64,000 nucleotides of DNA from Steinernema hermaphroditum (taxonomy: Eukaryota; Nematoda; Chromadorea; Rhabditida; Steinernematidae). The stretch covers positions 5,976,769 through 6,040,768 of the forward strand of contig CM059624.1 in assembly GCA_030435675.1 (NCBI GenBank), given 5' to 3'. This document shows, piece by piece, positions 36,446-46,972 of this stretch. Every line of letters starts with the position of its first letter. Positions within the stretch are counted from its first letter, which is position 1. The notes beneath the pieces are model-generated. The model did no database searches, was not told the DNA's origin, and saw only the letters and a program-made list of their open reading frames with translations. Made by a program: the position numbers and the translations under genes.

Positions 36446-39224
36446 CTATGACGACGCCGACATAAGGTTGAAGTAGGAAAGGACGGTAGTCAACGAGTCC
36501 GACATGAACTCGAAGACGTCGTCGAGGATGGGCTTCTGGGTGGTGTTGGGGCGGCCTTCTGGGGAAGTAGGCACCGGGTTGTTCCTCCTGGACTCGGTGT
36601 ACTTGATGTTATAGTCGGCATGGTAGGAGTTGAGGAGATGGTAGCTGGCTCCCAGAGCCCAGGACATTTCCATCTTCTTGAGGCGCTTCGCCAACTGAAA
36701 AGAACTCCATTAGGCCATATTTCTGTGGAGGAACATACGAAAAGCTCCTTGTCGTCAGGAAGTCCGTAGCCGTGATGGAGAAGGGCGTAGATGTAGGTGA
36801 GGTCGAAGCACTGCCAGGGTCTCCAGTGCTCAGGACCGAACTCCTCCCCCGGAACGGCGCAGGCCTTCTCCGCCGCCTTCCTGTAGGCTCCGACCGTAGA
36901 AAGACCGCCAAGGTTGCCTTCGGTCTTCGGCACAAGTCCCCCTTGGACTCCGCGGTCGTAGAAGTAGGAGAAGACGTAGATGTCCTTGTCCGACAGCTCG
37001 GGAACATTCTTCACCTTCGTTCGTTCTTTGACGTAGGCCTCTGCAGAGTGGAGGCACGCGTCGAAAGAGGGCTCCTCGGTGCCGCTCACTCTCCACGCGC
37101 TTCCCGCGTAGTCCCAGTCCTTCAGAGTGAATCTTTTCGGTAGGCAGTGCGTCCGAAGCTCCGATCCCTTCGATCCCGCGGTGTCTTGGGCCACTCCGAG
37201 GCGCGCGGCGACGAGGCCGTTGCCGAGGTAGCTGTGCGTGTAGAGCTTGACGTCGGTTCCGAAGATGTTGATCGTGTGGGAAAAATCAGCCTCGTCGACG
37301 TCTTCGAAGGCCTCGGCTGGGCGCTCCGGGATAAACGTCAGCTGAGTGGAGCCGCCACCCAGGTCGAGTGCGGCGGCGGCGGAGCCGAATTCCCCGGAGA
37401 CGACGTGCTTCATGCGGTTCACAAGGACGTTGAGGGTAAACCAGCTGAAGACACCCTCGTCCGTACCACTGAGCATTCCGACGGCATCCTCGTTGGTCAA
37501 GAACCCGCTTTCGGCGACCTTCCTGTCCACTTCGTCGAGGATCTCGTCGGCTTCGTCGTCGGGAAGTAGCCTCAATCCGGCTGTGGCCTTAAGGGTGATG
37601 GGGGTGTGGATCCACAGGGATTTGGGGATCGTCGCCCTGGCAGCATCCAGGAGAACTCCGACGCTCTCTGCGGCCTTCTGGGGCTCCTTGGCGAAGGAGG
37701 AGAGACCCGGCTTTACCTAAAAGGGAGAGGTCAGTCAGTATTAAGCATTTCGTAGATGCCCTAGAAAGAGTACACTATATCAGTTATACTTTCTAGCCAG
37801 AACTCTAGGTTATAGTTAACATCAAAAATCAATAGAATTCCTCTGCTCGGTTCTGTAAATACGCTTAAAAGTACTACTCATAGGCATATCACTTTGGTTC
37901 CCACAGCACAAACAAGATCAAACGGTGGACCCACAAACAGTGCTGAGGGTGTGAAGGTCTATGCAGCAGGTGGCCAGGAGTGTGTGAGATGTGGGAGTGG
38001 GAAGGACAAGAGTTTGGAAAACAAAAACATCAGTGTCAACTTCAGTAAACAATGTGAAGTTTAGAGCGAGGGGAGTGAGGGGAAGCGCTTTGACAAAGCA
38101 GTTTTTGTTTTTTGGCTACATAAATCCCCTATATATAAATGGAGAACCGACGGGTCCGTTGGTCTGTGTGTGTGTGTGTGTTTTTCCGTGCGCACGGCGG
38201 AAACACCCACACAAAATAAGGACCCCGAGGGTAACCGAACCCGACACCGCCCGCTTACAAACAGAGAACGTTCGCAATGAGCCACACAGACAGTTGAGAT
38301 GGTAGTGCTCTACTTCCACTATCTCTCTGGTGATGCTAGGCTTTGAGTTTTTTTTGCTGTTTTTGAGTGATTTTTTGTCTATTTTGTAACCAGCAGTGTT
38401 TTCGGTGTCTAAGGTGTCTTGCCGCCCGCAGGACTATTGGTGTTTTGCCGCCCGCAGGGCTATGGTTTCTCGCCGCCCGCAGGGCTACAGTTTTAGGCCC
38501 CAACTTCAGCCCTATCCATGAGCGCCAATCTTGCCGCCCGCAGGGCTACAGACTAAGGCTGCGCCTGTTTCGAGTTTCATACAGCCCTGTCCCGATCGAT
38601 GGTCTTTGTAACCAAAAAGGAGCATTATTAGCGAAGGACCCTCCGTTTTCCGCCTTTGATCAGCTGACAAGACTAAATCGATGATGCGACAAACAAACAC
38701 AGAGGCGACTCGCTCGCCATGTGGAACTTCCCCATCGATCAAAAGAGCACAAAATCCAAAGAATGACCAGGAAGACGGAAAACTTCTCTTCCCGACAGCA
38801 GCTGTATTAATTTCCATCGCAAAACGAAACCGGACCCCGAGAAAACCCCGAGCAAACCCGATCTCTTCCCGGATTCCAACGCACCTCTTTGAAGGTCTCC
38901 TTCTCCACGCGGAAGGGTCCAGAATCGTTGTTGATGTCGTGGCTGAACTCGTAGAGGTGGAGGCGCGTGCCCGTGGAGCCGGCGTCGATGACGCAGGCGA
39001 AGAAGCGGCACGTAGTCTTCTCCTGGAAGGCGATTCTGAGGAACTGCTCCAGGGGATGGACTCACCTCTGCGACGAGGAAGGGCGAAAGGCAGGACTTGA
39101 TCTCGGTAGTCCTCTCAGGATGCTGGTACTTCTCGTGGTGGACACTCTCGTGGAGTGTCGCCCCCACGAAGACGGCGACGAGGAGGAGAGCCGGAGCGGC
39201 GAGCATTCTGTCAAGGGAACGCAT
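36446..39224 (-). CDS. ENTPD5/6-type nucleoside diphosphatase (apyrase)
   Basis: Four exons (39224-39066, 39043-38885, 37716-36739, 36694-36446), 514 residues, phase 0 at every junction. A signal anchor (APALLLVAVFVGATL) is followed by the apyrase conserved regions: ACR1 VIDAGSTGTRLHLYEF, ACR2 LKATAGLRLLP, ACR3 SGTDEGVFSWF and ACR4 AALDLGGGSTQLTF. The late PWQCFDLTYIYALLHHGYGL and MSWALGASYHLL blocks are also present. These bind phosphates and metal and remove the terminal phosphate of UDP/GDP in the ER or Golgi lumen, which supports glycosylation. All key Asp/Gly/Glu positions look present. The N-terminal anchor suggests a membrane-bound form. C. elegans relatives are ntp-1, uda-1 and mig-23; the ENTPD5/6 branch looks closest, but this was not tested. 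Intron 2 is 1.17 kb and repeat-bearing. Confidence 0.94.
38410..38560. repeat. short tandem GC-rich hairpin repeat in apyrase intron 2
   Basis: Four copies of TTGCCGCCCGCAGGGCTA, three spaced 25 bp apart (near 38421, 38446, 38471) and a fourth near 38532. Each contains GCCC-GCA-GGGC, able to form a small hairpin. A (GT)n tract lies 230 bp to the left (about 38162-38181). Confidence 0.75.
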
Positions 39225-41620
39225 GGGGACTAGTCTTCGGCTTCGTTTCTATGGATTCTTCTATGGAAAGGCGTTTCAGCAGCTATGCACACATATCTGG
39301 AAGCAGCAGCACTTTACCTAGCAACACACGAAGGCTGTGTTTTTGGTGAATACAAGCCTAATCGAGGGAGAAAAGGGCGCCAAACGAATTACAATGGGGG
39401 ATAATCACAGTGAAATGCAAATGGAACCGGAAATCGCGTTTCAGATCGCCAGAATTCCAATGAAGAACGGAAATAAACATGGAATATTCGGCCGAAGTCC
39501 ATCCAAAGTGCACGCTTGACAGCACCAGATGTGTGAAAGATGAACAAATGCGGACTTGGTGTCGTTCGCCTTTCGAAGGCACAACAATGTTGATCTCTGG
39601 AGCAGAGGTTGCACTGCAACAAACGCCAAGAAACGCCTATTTTTAGTTGCAAAAGTGTCCACGGGCGGTGGAGGGAGAGGTCGAGGCAAAAAGAGGAAGA
39701 GAGGCGGCGGCGGCAAAGTCGACGCGAGCGGAGAATTCGAGCCGGGAGGCGGCGAGGGGTGCGGGCGGTCGGCGCTCTCCGCGATCAGTCGCCGAATGGA
39801 GGAAGGGAAGGCGAAGGGCGACACGCGAAGGACGTCGGGAGAGTCGCGGGGACCGGTCGCGCTTTTTGTAAAGCGATCAGAGGTCTGAGCTCTGATAAGG
39901 ACCCAGGGAACACCGCCAGAAGCAGAGCAGACGTAAACAAGGAGTCAACTTCAGGGGAGGAGTGGACAGTCAGCTGGGCCTAAGGGTTTTCCTCAGCGCT
40001 TTTCATGGATCAGTGTGAACAAAGGTCAGATCGGATGTGTGATCTTTGGCGAAAAATCGGCGCAAAAGGTGCAAGAAGAGGTCAAGAAGGTGTAACGTGC
40101 AGATAGACAGATCGCTAGATTACGATCAGAAGTGGAGGATTAAGAGCCCATGGTTGGAAAAGAAATCTAGTTTTTAAAAAATGGTTATTTGAAATAATGG
40201 CCTACGTGAGAAACCAGAAGTCTACACACGACTCCCAGTCTACTGTCTACAGTTTTTCCTCACTTGGTCAACCACTAACTTGATCACAACAACTTCACAA
40301 CACAAACTTGAAAGAAAAAAGGTGATGTAAAGTGTAGTCTGTTTCGTTTGGTCACAAAATGTACGGTATTTCAAAAAGTCAGGGAAGCTGTACATTATGC
40401 AGTGACCGTAGTTTGTATTCGCTTTTGTAGTGATGCTTCCACTTGGGGATTTCTCTAGAAGCACCTCCTTTGCACTACAGAATACGTACTGCAAAGCATT
40501 CATGATGGATTACGGTAATTTAAAGGATGACAAAGAATATCAAAAACTACTTGTCTCGTATCTCTAGCAGAAATGACTATTACGCAGGATTACGGTAGCG
40601 GGTGAAAGCGCGACCACTTCTAGCATAGCCTTTGTGGCTATGCGTTGCAGGAGCGAACGATGAGTCTCAATTGCAACAGAAGCACTTGTGATGAGTTTCC
40701 ATGGGCACCCGAGAGTTTCAACCCTCCTTATCAACCAAATATTTGCTTTAGGGATTTTCGAACCCAAAATTCTGGGTTGCCGATAGCGACCTCCCTGCGT
40801 TCTTATGTCCTCTCGCGCCGTACACACCTGACAGCTGTTTTTGCAATTAGTCAGGATTCACTCTCACGTAACAACTTCCGCTGAGAGTGTTGACGTAGAA
40901 GACCGACAGAGTTCCATGTTCAAATATAGCGAAAAGGGAAAACAAGGCAGGGAATCAAGGATTGGCGTCGGGAGTATCCGTGACATCGGTGCCCGCTGCC
41001 ACTCAACGCACCCTTATCAGCACCCCTTTCGTCATCTGAATGGTTTTTCAAGGAAAATTGCACGGACGCCGCCGACATTGGATTAAAAACATCGAGAGCA
41101 CTTTTGTTTAGTTGTTTAGATCACAAGCTAACACCGAAAACAGCTCGAAAGAATTAGTGCCCGACACCATGACTGCTCTCGTTCAAGTGCGTTGTAATTT
41201 GGTCGCTTTTACAGTTCAATTCCATCCATTTGTTTCTGGTTCCACTGATGAACTGGAACTGGTTTCTTCAACGCTACGAAATTACGGACAAGAACAATTT
41301 ACACTTGTCGATAATAAATTCCTTTCCACGTTCATACGAGACTGAGCAAGTCAGTGAAAAGCAGGCGAAAATTTTAAACTCTGCAAAACTTTGGACAGTC
41401 AAGCATTTATCGTACTCGCTAAACCAATGTTAAGAGATGCCGCAAACTGTGCACAGATCCGCCATCAAGCTACCGCAACACCTTTGTGATCCCCACCATT
41501 TGTTCAAACAACCACATTTTGCAGAAAAGATATTTTATGCAATGCGAAAGACAGATACCGCTTTCAGATGGGTTTCTCAGCCGACAGTATTTTTGTCAGT
41601 TTGCGCTAAAAAGGTAGGCA
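39225..41620. other. 2.4-kb intergenic stretch
   Basis: Contains a purine-rich, glycine/arginine-coding-like low-complexity block around 39655-39880 and several TACGGTA motifs (for example 40591). All long frames there are compositional. No gene is supported. Confidence 0.5.
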
Positions 41621-41936
41621 TTAGTCTTTGAAGCGGCTCTCCGACATACCAATCGTCACGTCATAGTCCGTAACTTCATCGCCGCGTTTTCCCACCGACT
41701 TCTTCACGGATCGGCCTGTCGTTCCTTGTTGCTCCTTCCTGATGCGAATAGCACCGGCTCCCAGATACTTGCGGTTTATGACGAGGAAAATGACCAAGCC
41801 AACAATGACGCAGAGGTCATAGACGATGACAAGAATAAACGGGAGGAAGTAGTCCGTTGGGCTGAAAAATTCACAAACATTGAAGGAACGGCGAGAAGAG
41901 GAGAGCTTACGGGTTCTCGCATACGACCCGTGCCAT
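41621..41936 (-). CDS. small one-helix membrane protein (88 aa)
   Basis: Two exons (41936-41911 and 41861-41621) joined in phase across a 49-nt intron (GTAAGC...TTTTTCAG). The product has a short lumenal/extracellular N-terminus (MARVVCENPPTDYF). One strong helix follows (PFILVIVYDLCVIVGLVIFL), then a basic stop-transfer (INRKYLGAGAIRIRKE). The polar tail ends DYDVTIGMSESRFKD. No family is recognised. A longer frame in the same region ignores the intron and breaks the helix start, so the spliced form is preferred. The start ATG lies 16 nt behind a CTCCAG acceptor-like site. Confidence 0.6.
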
Positions 41937-42522
41937 GTTTCACTTCTTGTTGTTTCTGGAGACGACCAAAAGAAACCAAGCGCCACTAGCACCGACCACT
42001 CAGGACCGACCGAGTGGAACCCACTGAGCGGCGTCGGCAGTGAAACGCTGCAAACGGGGACATTTCGTCTAGCAGACACACAGATCTGACAGACCGAGAG
42101 ACAGTCTGGAAATAATATGAATCGCACGTAAAAAAGATGGATAAACATCGTCACGAATCGCCCTCGATTTCTCGCTGCAATCTTTTCGAAGCGGAAGATT
42201 TGGCGCGGATCCTTCGTGCCTGAAACCCTGCCGACTCCTCTCCCTGCTGCCTAGTGAATCCTGCTGCCCTCAGGGTATTCGTGGTGAATCACCACAACAC
42301 ATAATAATTTGATAAATTGATAATGAATTTAATATATAAATAAATTACAGATTGTATACATGTTCTGGGGAACTGTTGTACAGAGTGAGATCAGATATCG
42401 CCTAGGTACTGTCAGTCCGCGAATATGGCGCCCCCGGGCATTCTTCGCTTTCTTTTAGTTGCGTCGAATGATGACTGATTTGCGGTCTGAAAACTTTTGC
42501 GTTTATTTGGAACAAGGAACAA
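41937..42522. other. intergenic
   Basis: No supported gene. Holds a minus-strand AATAAA (42502-42507) 16 nt past the stop of the next gene upstream in transcription, and an AT-rich patch near 42305-42350. Confidence 0.5.
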
Positions 42523-43026
42523 TTAAACCTTCGCGATTACGGTAGGAGGCTTGCTAACTTTCGCGGGCGAGGAGTTCTTCGAGGCAACTTCCTCTTTCTG
42601 AAAGAAAGTGCATAAGTAATCTGGAGAGGGCTGCTGAGAAACCTTGGCAGAGACGAGTTCGTGGACCAAAGCGAATAGCAGCTTCTTCAGTTTTCTCTTG
42701 GCTTCGTGGGCGTCCAACTTCTGAAGAGTGACCCTCTGGAGCGTCACATACTTCAGGGTGATGTCATGCTCCGTCAGCCTCGCGATTTCCAGCTGCCGAT
42801 CGCGCATCACCGTCGTCCATCGGGGCTCGACGAGCGAGAGAGCGATGCTGCCAAGCAGGGTGCTTCGATCTGACCGTCGCAGCACCTTCTCGTAGACGAC
42901 CTCATGGGCGTCCGTGACTCCGAGAATCTCTTCTTCTTGGAGCCAGTAGACGATGAGGTCGCCGGCTGAGGGGTGGACGATTGAGTAGGCGCGAAGACCG
43001 GCAAGAGGTCCCGAGTCCGTTGCCAT
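42523..43026 (-). CDS. unknown 152-aa protein, probable operon partner of DGAT1
   Basis: Two exons (43026-42643, 42597-42523). The 45-nt intron is a multiple of three with no stop, so an intron-retained form of 167 residues is also readable. A hydrophobic/charged alternating core (GDLIVYWLQEEEILGVTDAH) is followed by helical segments (KLDAHEAKRKLKKLLFALVH) and a Lys/Ser/Pro tail. No membrane helix or known motif is seen. The ATG comes one base after a CTTTTTAG acceptor, the usual picture for a trans-spliced start. It lies 216 bp downstream of the DGAT1 stop on the same strand, about 100 nt after a DGAT1 AATAAA, which fits SL2-type operon processing. Confidence 0.72.
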   Translation of the reverse strand: MATDSGPLAGLRAYSIVHPSAGDLIVYWLQEEEILGVTDAHEVVYEKVLRRSDRSTLLGSIALSLVEPRWTTVMRDRQLEIARLTEHDITLKYVTLQRVTLQKLDAHEAKRKLKKLLFALVHELVSAKVSQQPSPDYLCTFFQKEEVASKNSSPAKVSKPPTVIAKV

Positions 43027-43128
43027 ACTAAAAAGGAATAGATACGGTCACACGGAGCCGTTAAGTATGAAATTCGCGAATACGAGGCGAGTGACAAGAG
43101 AAGAGTGACAGGAAGATCATGTTAGATG

Positions 43129-43134
43129 TTTATT
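43129..43134 (-). terminator. poly(A) signal of DGAT1
   Basis: AATAAA on the minus strand 108 nt after the DGAT1 stop and about 100 nt before the acceptor of the next gene, the spacing expected between cistrons of a nematode operon. Confidence 0.55.
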
Positions 43135-43242
43135 ATGTCTATAAAATCTACTGTTAATATACATAAAATTATCAATATATCAACGATCTGTACAGCACAT
43201 ACCACCCGCACTGCATTTGCGAAAACTAAATTATTGACTCGT

Positions 43243-44874
43243 TTATAGGGATGTCGAAGTTGCGTTGCTGATTTCGCCTGGATTGTTGAGCCAATACCAG
43301 TCATGTACATACATCAGAATAGCCATCGGCTGGCCAAGAATCAGAGAGAGCCAGACGACGATATTGCCAGCCCTTCCACCACGAAGAATGTAGTCGGTGA
43401 CAAGACCCAGGGGAACCTGCGCCATCATGCCGTAGTAGGCCCACAGGCGGAACATGTGGAGCGGGACTGACACCTAAAAGGCGCTTTAGAATATGCTAGG
43501 ACTCGAGCGACTTACGAGATACTCGTGCAGCAAAGCAGAAATGAAGAAAACTGCTAGCGCCGCAGTCAACTTGTTGTAATGATTGCGGACCATGGGCAAG
43601 TAGATGTGCCGCAGTGCCCACCGATGCACGGGAATGTTCCAGCTCTTCCAGAAATGAGTGATGGTTTCCGAGTTCCACCAATCTTTGTAGAACTGTCGAT
43701 CTCCGAAGCGCAACAACTCGGCGAGGAAGTTGAGCGTGGAGTGGAAGAGAAGATAGAAGAAGAGGAGCCAGATCAGGTGGTTCGGAACGGCCAGTTTCAG
43801 CAACCGCTCCAGGCACCTTCCCACATCCATTTCGGAAAACGGCGCCAAACTGTTCTTGAGAAGCGGGACGACCCACTGTTGGTTGAGCGCGATAATCAGG
43901 AACGTAAGTCCAACCATCTGCAAAACGAGGCTTAGTTTTACTCTCGCACGTATACAACGCACCTCTCCCAATCGACGAAGAATGAAAGATTTCCTGATCT
44001 TCGGAGTTCTCGGATAGTTCAGCTCGTAGCAAAGAGTCGGCGCGAACAGAAAGTAGTACATGTTCGAAACGGTGAGGTTATTTGGATACGAAACGGCGTA
44101 GGGACGTTGGATCTTCTTCTCATTGCCGCCACCAGTTATCCTTCGCAGTTCACGGTCAGTTCGGCACCAATAGTTGACGTGGGCGTAAGATATCAGCTTC
44201 AACGCAGTGACCACGAAAATGGACAGAGCCACAGCCGAATAAAGCGGATTTCCCTGAAATAAGACATCTTGAGCACTTGGGTACTAGGATATGCGACGCA
44301 CCTTCAGGGCCAAGGTGACCAAAACGGGACCGCCCATGTGAACTGTGAGGAGAACAACGTAAACTATGCAAGCGAACGAGTTCCCTATCCACTTCTTTTC
44401 TGCAATGCGGGGAAAGTGAATTAACAGTGAAACATTGCGGAGTAACTAACCGAGCATCTTCTCCATGAAGAAAACGACGAAAACGGAGATGTTGGCCAGT
44501 ACGACGAGCGTCGCATTGGGCCAATTCCACGGATCAGTGCAGAGGAAGATAATCCACTGAACGGGACTGACGAGCACTCCATACTTGATCAAATTCTCAA
44601 GTGCCACTCGGCCATTGGAGACGACAAGAAGCAACACGGCAAGATTCACGAATCCCCGGTAGTTCGTATATCCGGAGGAGCTGCTGAAGAGCGAGTCCTG
44701 TGCCTTGTGAATCGCCTGGTCGGGACCGATGGCAATGTGCTTTTGCAGGAACGATCCCTTGCGGGACGGTACGCCGACGGAACTGTGTTGCGAGCTCGTG
44801 GACGGATGGCGCCGGCGGAGGCCATTCTGCTCGTTGGAGCCGCTGGAGTCCGTGTGCACTGCCGCTTCGGCCAT
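43243..44874 (-). CDS. DGAT1: diacylglycerol O-acyltransferase 1 (MBOAT family)
   Basis: Five coding exons (44874-44451, 44399-44302, 44253-43963, 43917-43516, 43473-43243), 481 residues, all in phase. It makes triacylglycerol from diacylglycerol and acyl-CoA in the ER membrane. Landmarks: a Ser-rich cytosolic N-terminus with [15 protein letters not shown], the first helix block [39 protein letters not shown], the acyl-CoA motif [33 protein letters not shown], and the catalytic His in [17 protein letters not shown]. Length fits human DGAT1 (488). ATG 44874 is preferred over one 51 nt upstream because CCTTCCAG, an acceptor, lies between them. A matching donor near 44922 implies a 5' UTR intron. 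Confidence 0.96.
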
Positions 44875-45079
44875 CGGAGCCTCGATCTGGAAGGGAACAC
44901 ATGACGTAGTGGAGTGACTCACCACTCAGAGACAACGCGCACGTAGACGAGACAAAGAAGTGCGAGAGACGCGGGAAATTTCAAACGACATCACTTCGAA
45001 GCGGGACGAGGCGCTCGAGCGGTAGGAAGCGGAAGCGCGCGGGAGGAATTGTGAGAATCCACGCTTTCTTATAGTAGAA

Positions 45080-45835
45080 GATTTAAAAAAACTTGTGCCC
45101 TTTTTGTCGTTTGGTCCTGGCACGCCATGTTTGCATGTTCGCGGCGTGTGGTCGCGTCGTTCATAAGGCGAAATCGTGAATTTGTTGAATCGTGTGTAGT
45201 CTTCACCGTTTTTCGCCATGATTTGGGACGTTTCTTGGAAAACTGCAAGCATAGCCTCTTCCTTAGTCAATTGCGCGTCGAACGGGCGCCGATTCACAGA
45301 AATTGGAGTTTTCCTCGCGGAGTAGTAGCATTTTTTCGAACCGGCTACCACTTTTTTCCATCTTTTTGTCCTATTTTTGTGGGTTTTCATGTTGTAATCG
45401 GGCCGCAATCGTTTCGCGTGTCCTCCTTACCCTAATAGCTTTCAAATCAAACAACTTATCAAGTTAACAAGCATTGAATATCACTACTTTTTATCGGAAG
45501 AGTTGGAGCTTGCGTCGAAACCGAAGATACGGTAATCCACTTGATATGCGGTTATTTTTTTTACTGTTGGTCTTGTGGTAATAAAAGCTGTTAGGGTTCC
45601 AACTTCGGCGAATCGGCGCTCGTTGGACGCGCAATTGACTAAGGAAGAGGACTACGCTTGCGCTTTTCCAAGAAACGCCCGAAACTGCTACTCCATGGAG
45701 AAAAACGACGAAGACTGCAGACGATTCCGTAAATTCACGATTTCGCCTTGTGAACAACGCGACCACACGCCGCGAACGTGCAAAAATGGTGTGTCAGGGC
45801 CAAACGACGAATAGGGCACACGTTTTTTGAAATCG
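45080..45835. repeat. large foldback (inverted-repeat) element upstream of DGAT1
   Basis: Two arms of about 230 bp, at 45080-45310 and 45595-45835, are inverted copies of each other, separated by about 285 bp. Shared blocks include GCGCAATTGACTAAGGAAGA, AAATTCACGATTTCGCCTT and CGCGACCACACGCCGCGAAC. Indels between the arms keep the reading frame (RRPFDAQLTKEEAM versus RRSLDAQLTKEEDY), so the arms may derive from a coding sequence. No function is known. Its position makes it part of, or next to, the DGAT1 promoter. Confidence 0.75.
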
Positions 45836-46377
45836 ACTATATCAATCGATCGATAGTCTTTTCCCTCCAACACATGCTGCTGTTTGGCGCAAAATCGACA
45901 AGGAGCTTCGAAATTGATCAGGCGAGCGCTGCCTGCATCCCCTTTGCAATCGGCGCCTAAATGAACATGAATCTCTGCTATCCGGGAATCTGAGTCTGAG
46001 AAGAGGACAGAGAATAGTAAAAATTCCGCTTGTGGACAATTGCGTTTGTTTAGAAAAGTACACTCGGTTAGGATTGCAGCAGAAATCGGTCAGAAAGTTA
46101 AAATATCAATAAGCATTATAAGAACCGGAATTCAGAATGCATGTGACATAAACAGCAGCGAAATCAAGATATTAAAAACGTGTTTTCTGCAGAGATCAAT
46201 ACAGCATCTAGTTAAAACACGCCGTTAAACCTCCTCTCATTGATTCAGCTCATCGACTCGCAACTCGAGAAGAAATCACAACGCGGCGAGGTCGCCTTAA
46301 GCTAGAAAACAGTCGCGGGTGCCTCTTAACGGACATGCTTAATAGCCATCGCAATCAGCTGAAACGTGCTAAGAGCT

Positions 46378-46972
46378 GATAAGCGGTGCGTCGCTGAATT
46401 TCACGTTTTTCTCTCGAAGCTTATCGGATTGCAATTGGGAAACGAACGGATCCTACGTGGCAGATCCAAAGGAAAGGCGATCGAAGAAGCAACAGAGACA
46501 GAACGAGTTTCGGCGTAAACAGCGATCGGCCGCCTGAGAAGCGAATGAGTGCAAACAGCAGCACGATAGGGGTGCGGAAAGGAGCCGGTGAGCCTAAAGT
46601 GTTGAAAGCGAACATCTGCTTGTGACTAAATATGCGAGAAGGGGGCTCAGAAGAGCGTCATAACAAGCAAAGTACGATGTATCGCGTGGGTCGTCTGATG
46701 AAACTACAAGGTTCAGAGGGCGGTCAGTGAGTTGGCGGAAGAAGGAAGTCAAAGGTTGCTGGAGTGAGTGACTCAGGTGGGGGTGTTAAGCCGATAAGTG
46801 GCCGTGATAACTGATGCAAAGAGGGAGATAAGGGCGTGGCCACTGGATCACATCATCGGATAAAAACGCGCAATGGTTATTCAGCAATTAGAAACACCCA
46901 TCTCGGACAGCGTGGCCCCTAGGGCAGTCGATAAGAAATATCGCAACTTTCAGCAGAAGAAAAAGAGATAAC
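46378..46972. promoter_or_regulatory. cluster of GATA-factor motifs
   Basis: Within 600 bp there are TGATAAG (46378), CTTATCG (46420), CGATAAG (46792), TGATAAC (46805), AGATAAG (46826), CGATAAG (46929) and AGATAAC (46966), plus a GGATAAA at about 46858. TGATAA-type sites are bound by nematode gut GATA factors such as ELT-2. A candidate enhancer, not proven. Confidence 0.35.

Noticed and set aside
39555..39900. Overlapping plus-strand frames with Gly/Arg/Lys-rich products
   Set aside because: All three frames are open because the DNA is purine-rich; composition, not coding, explains it.
41937..42154. Longer minus-strand frame extending the small membrane protein to 177 residues
   Set aside because: The extension ignores good splice sites at 41910/41862 and lacks protein-like composition; the spliced 88-residue form starts the helix cleanly.
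43175..44925. Upstream DGAT1 start giving MVSHSTT
   Set aside because: An acceptor (CCTTCCAG) lies between it and the next ATG, so that ATG is probably intronic.
44926..45408. Minus-strand 160-codon frame upstream of DGAT1
   Set aside because: Most of it lies in one arm of the foldback repeat; the other part overlaps the DGAT1 5' exon, so it is not called as a gene.
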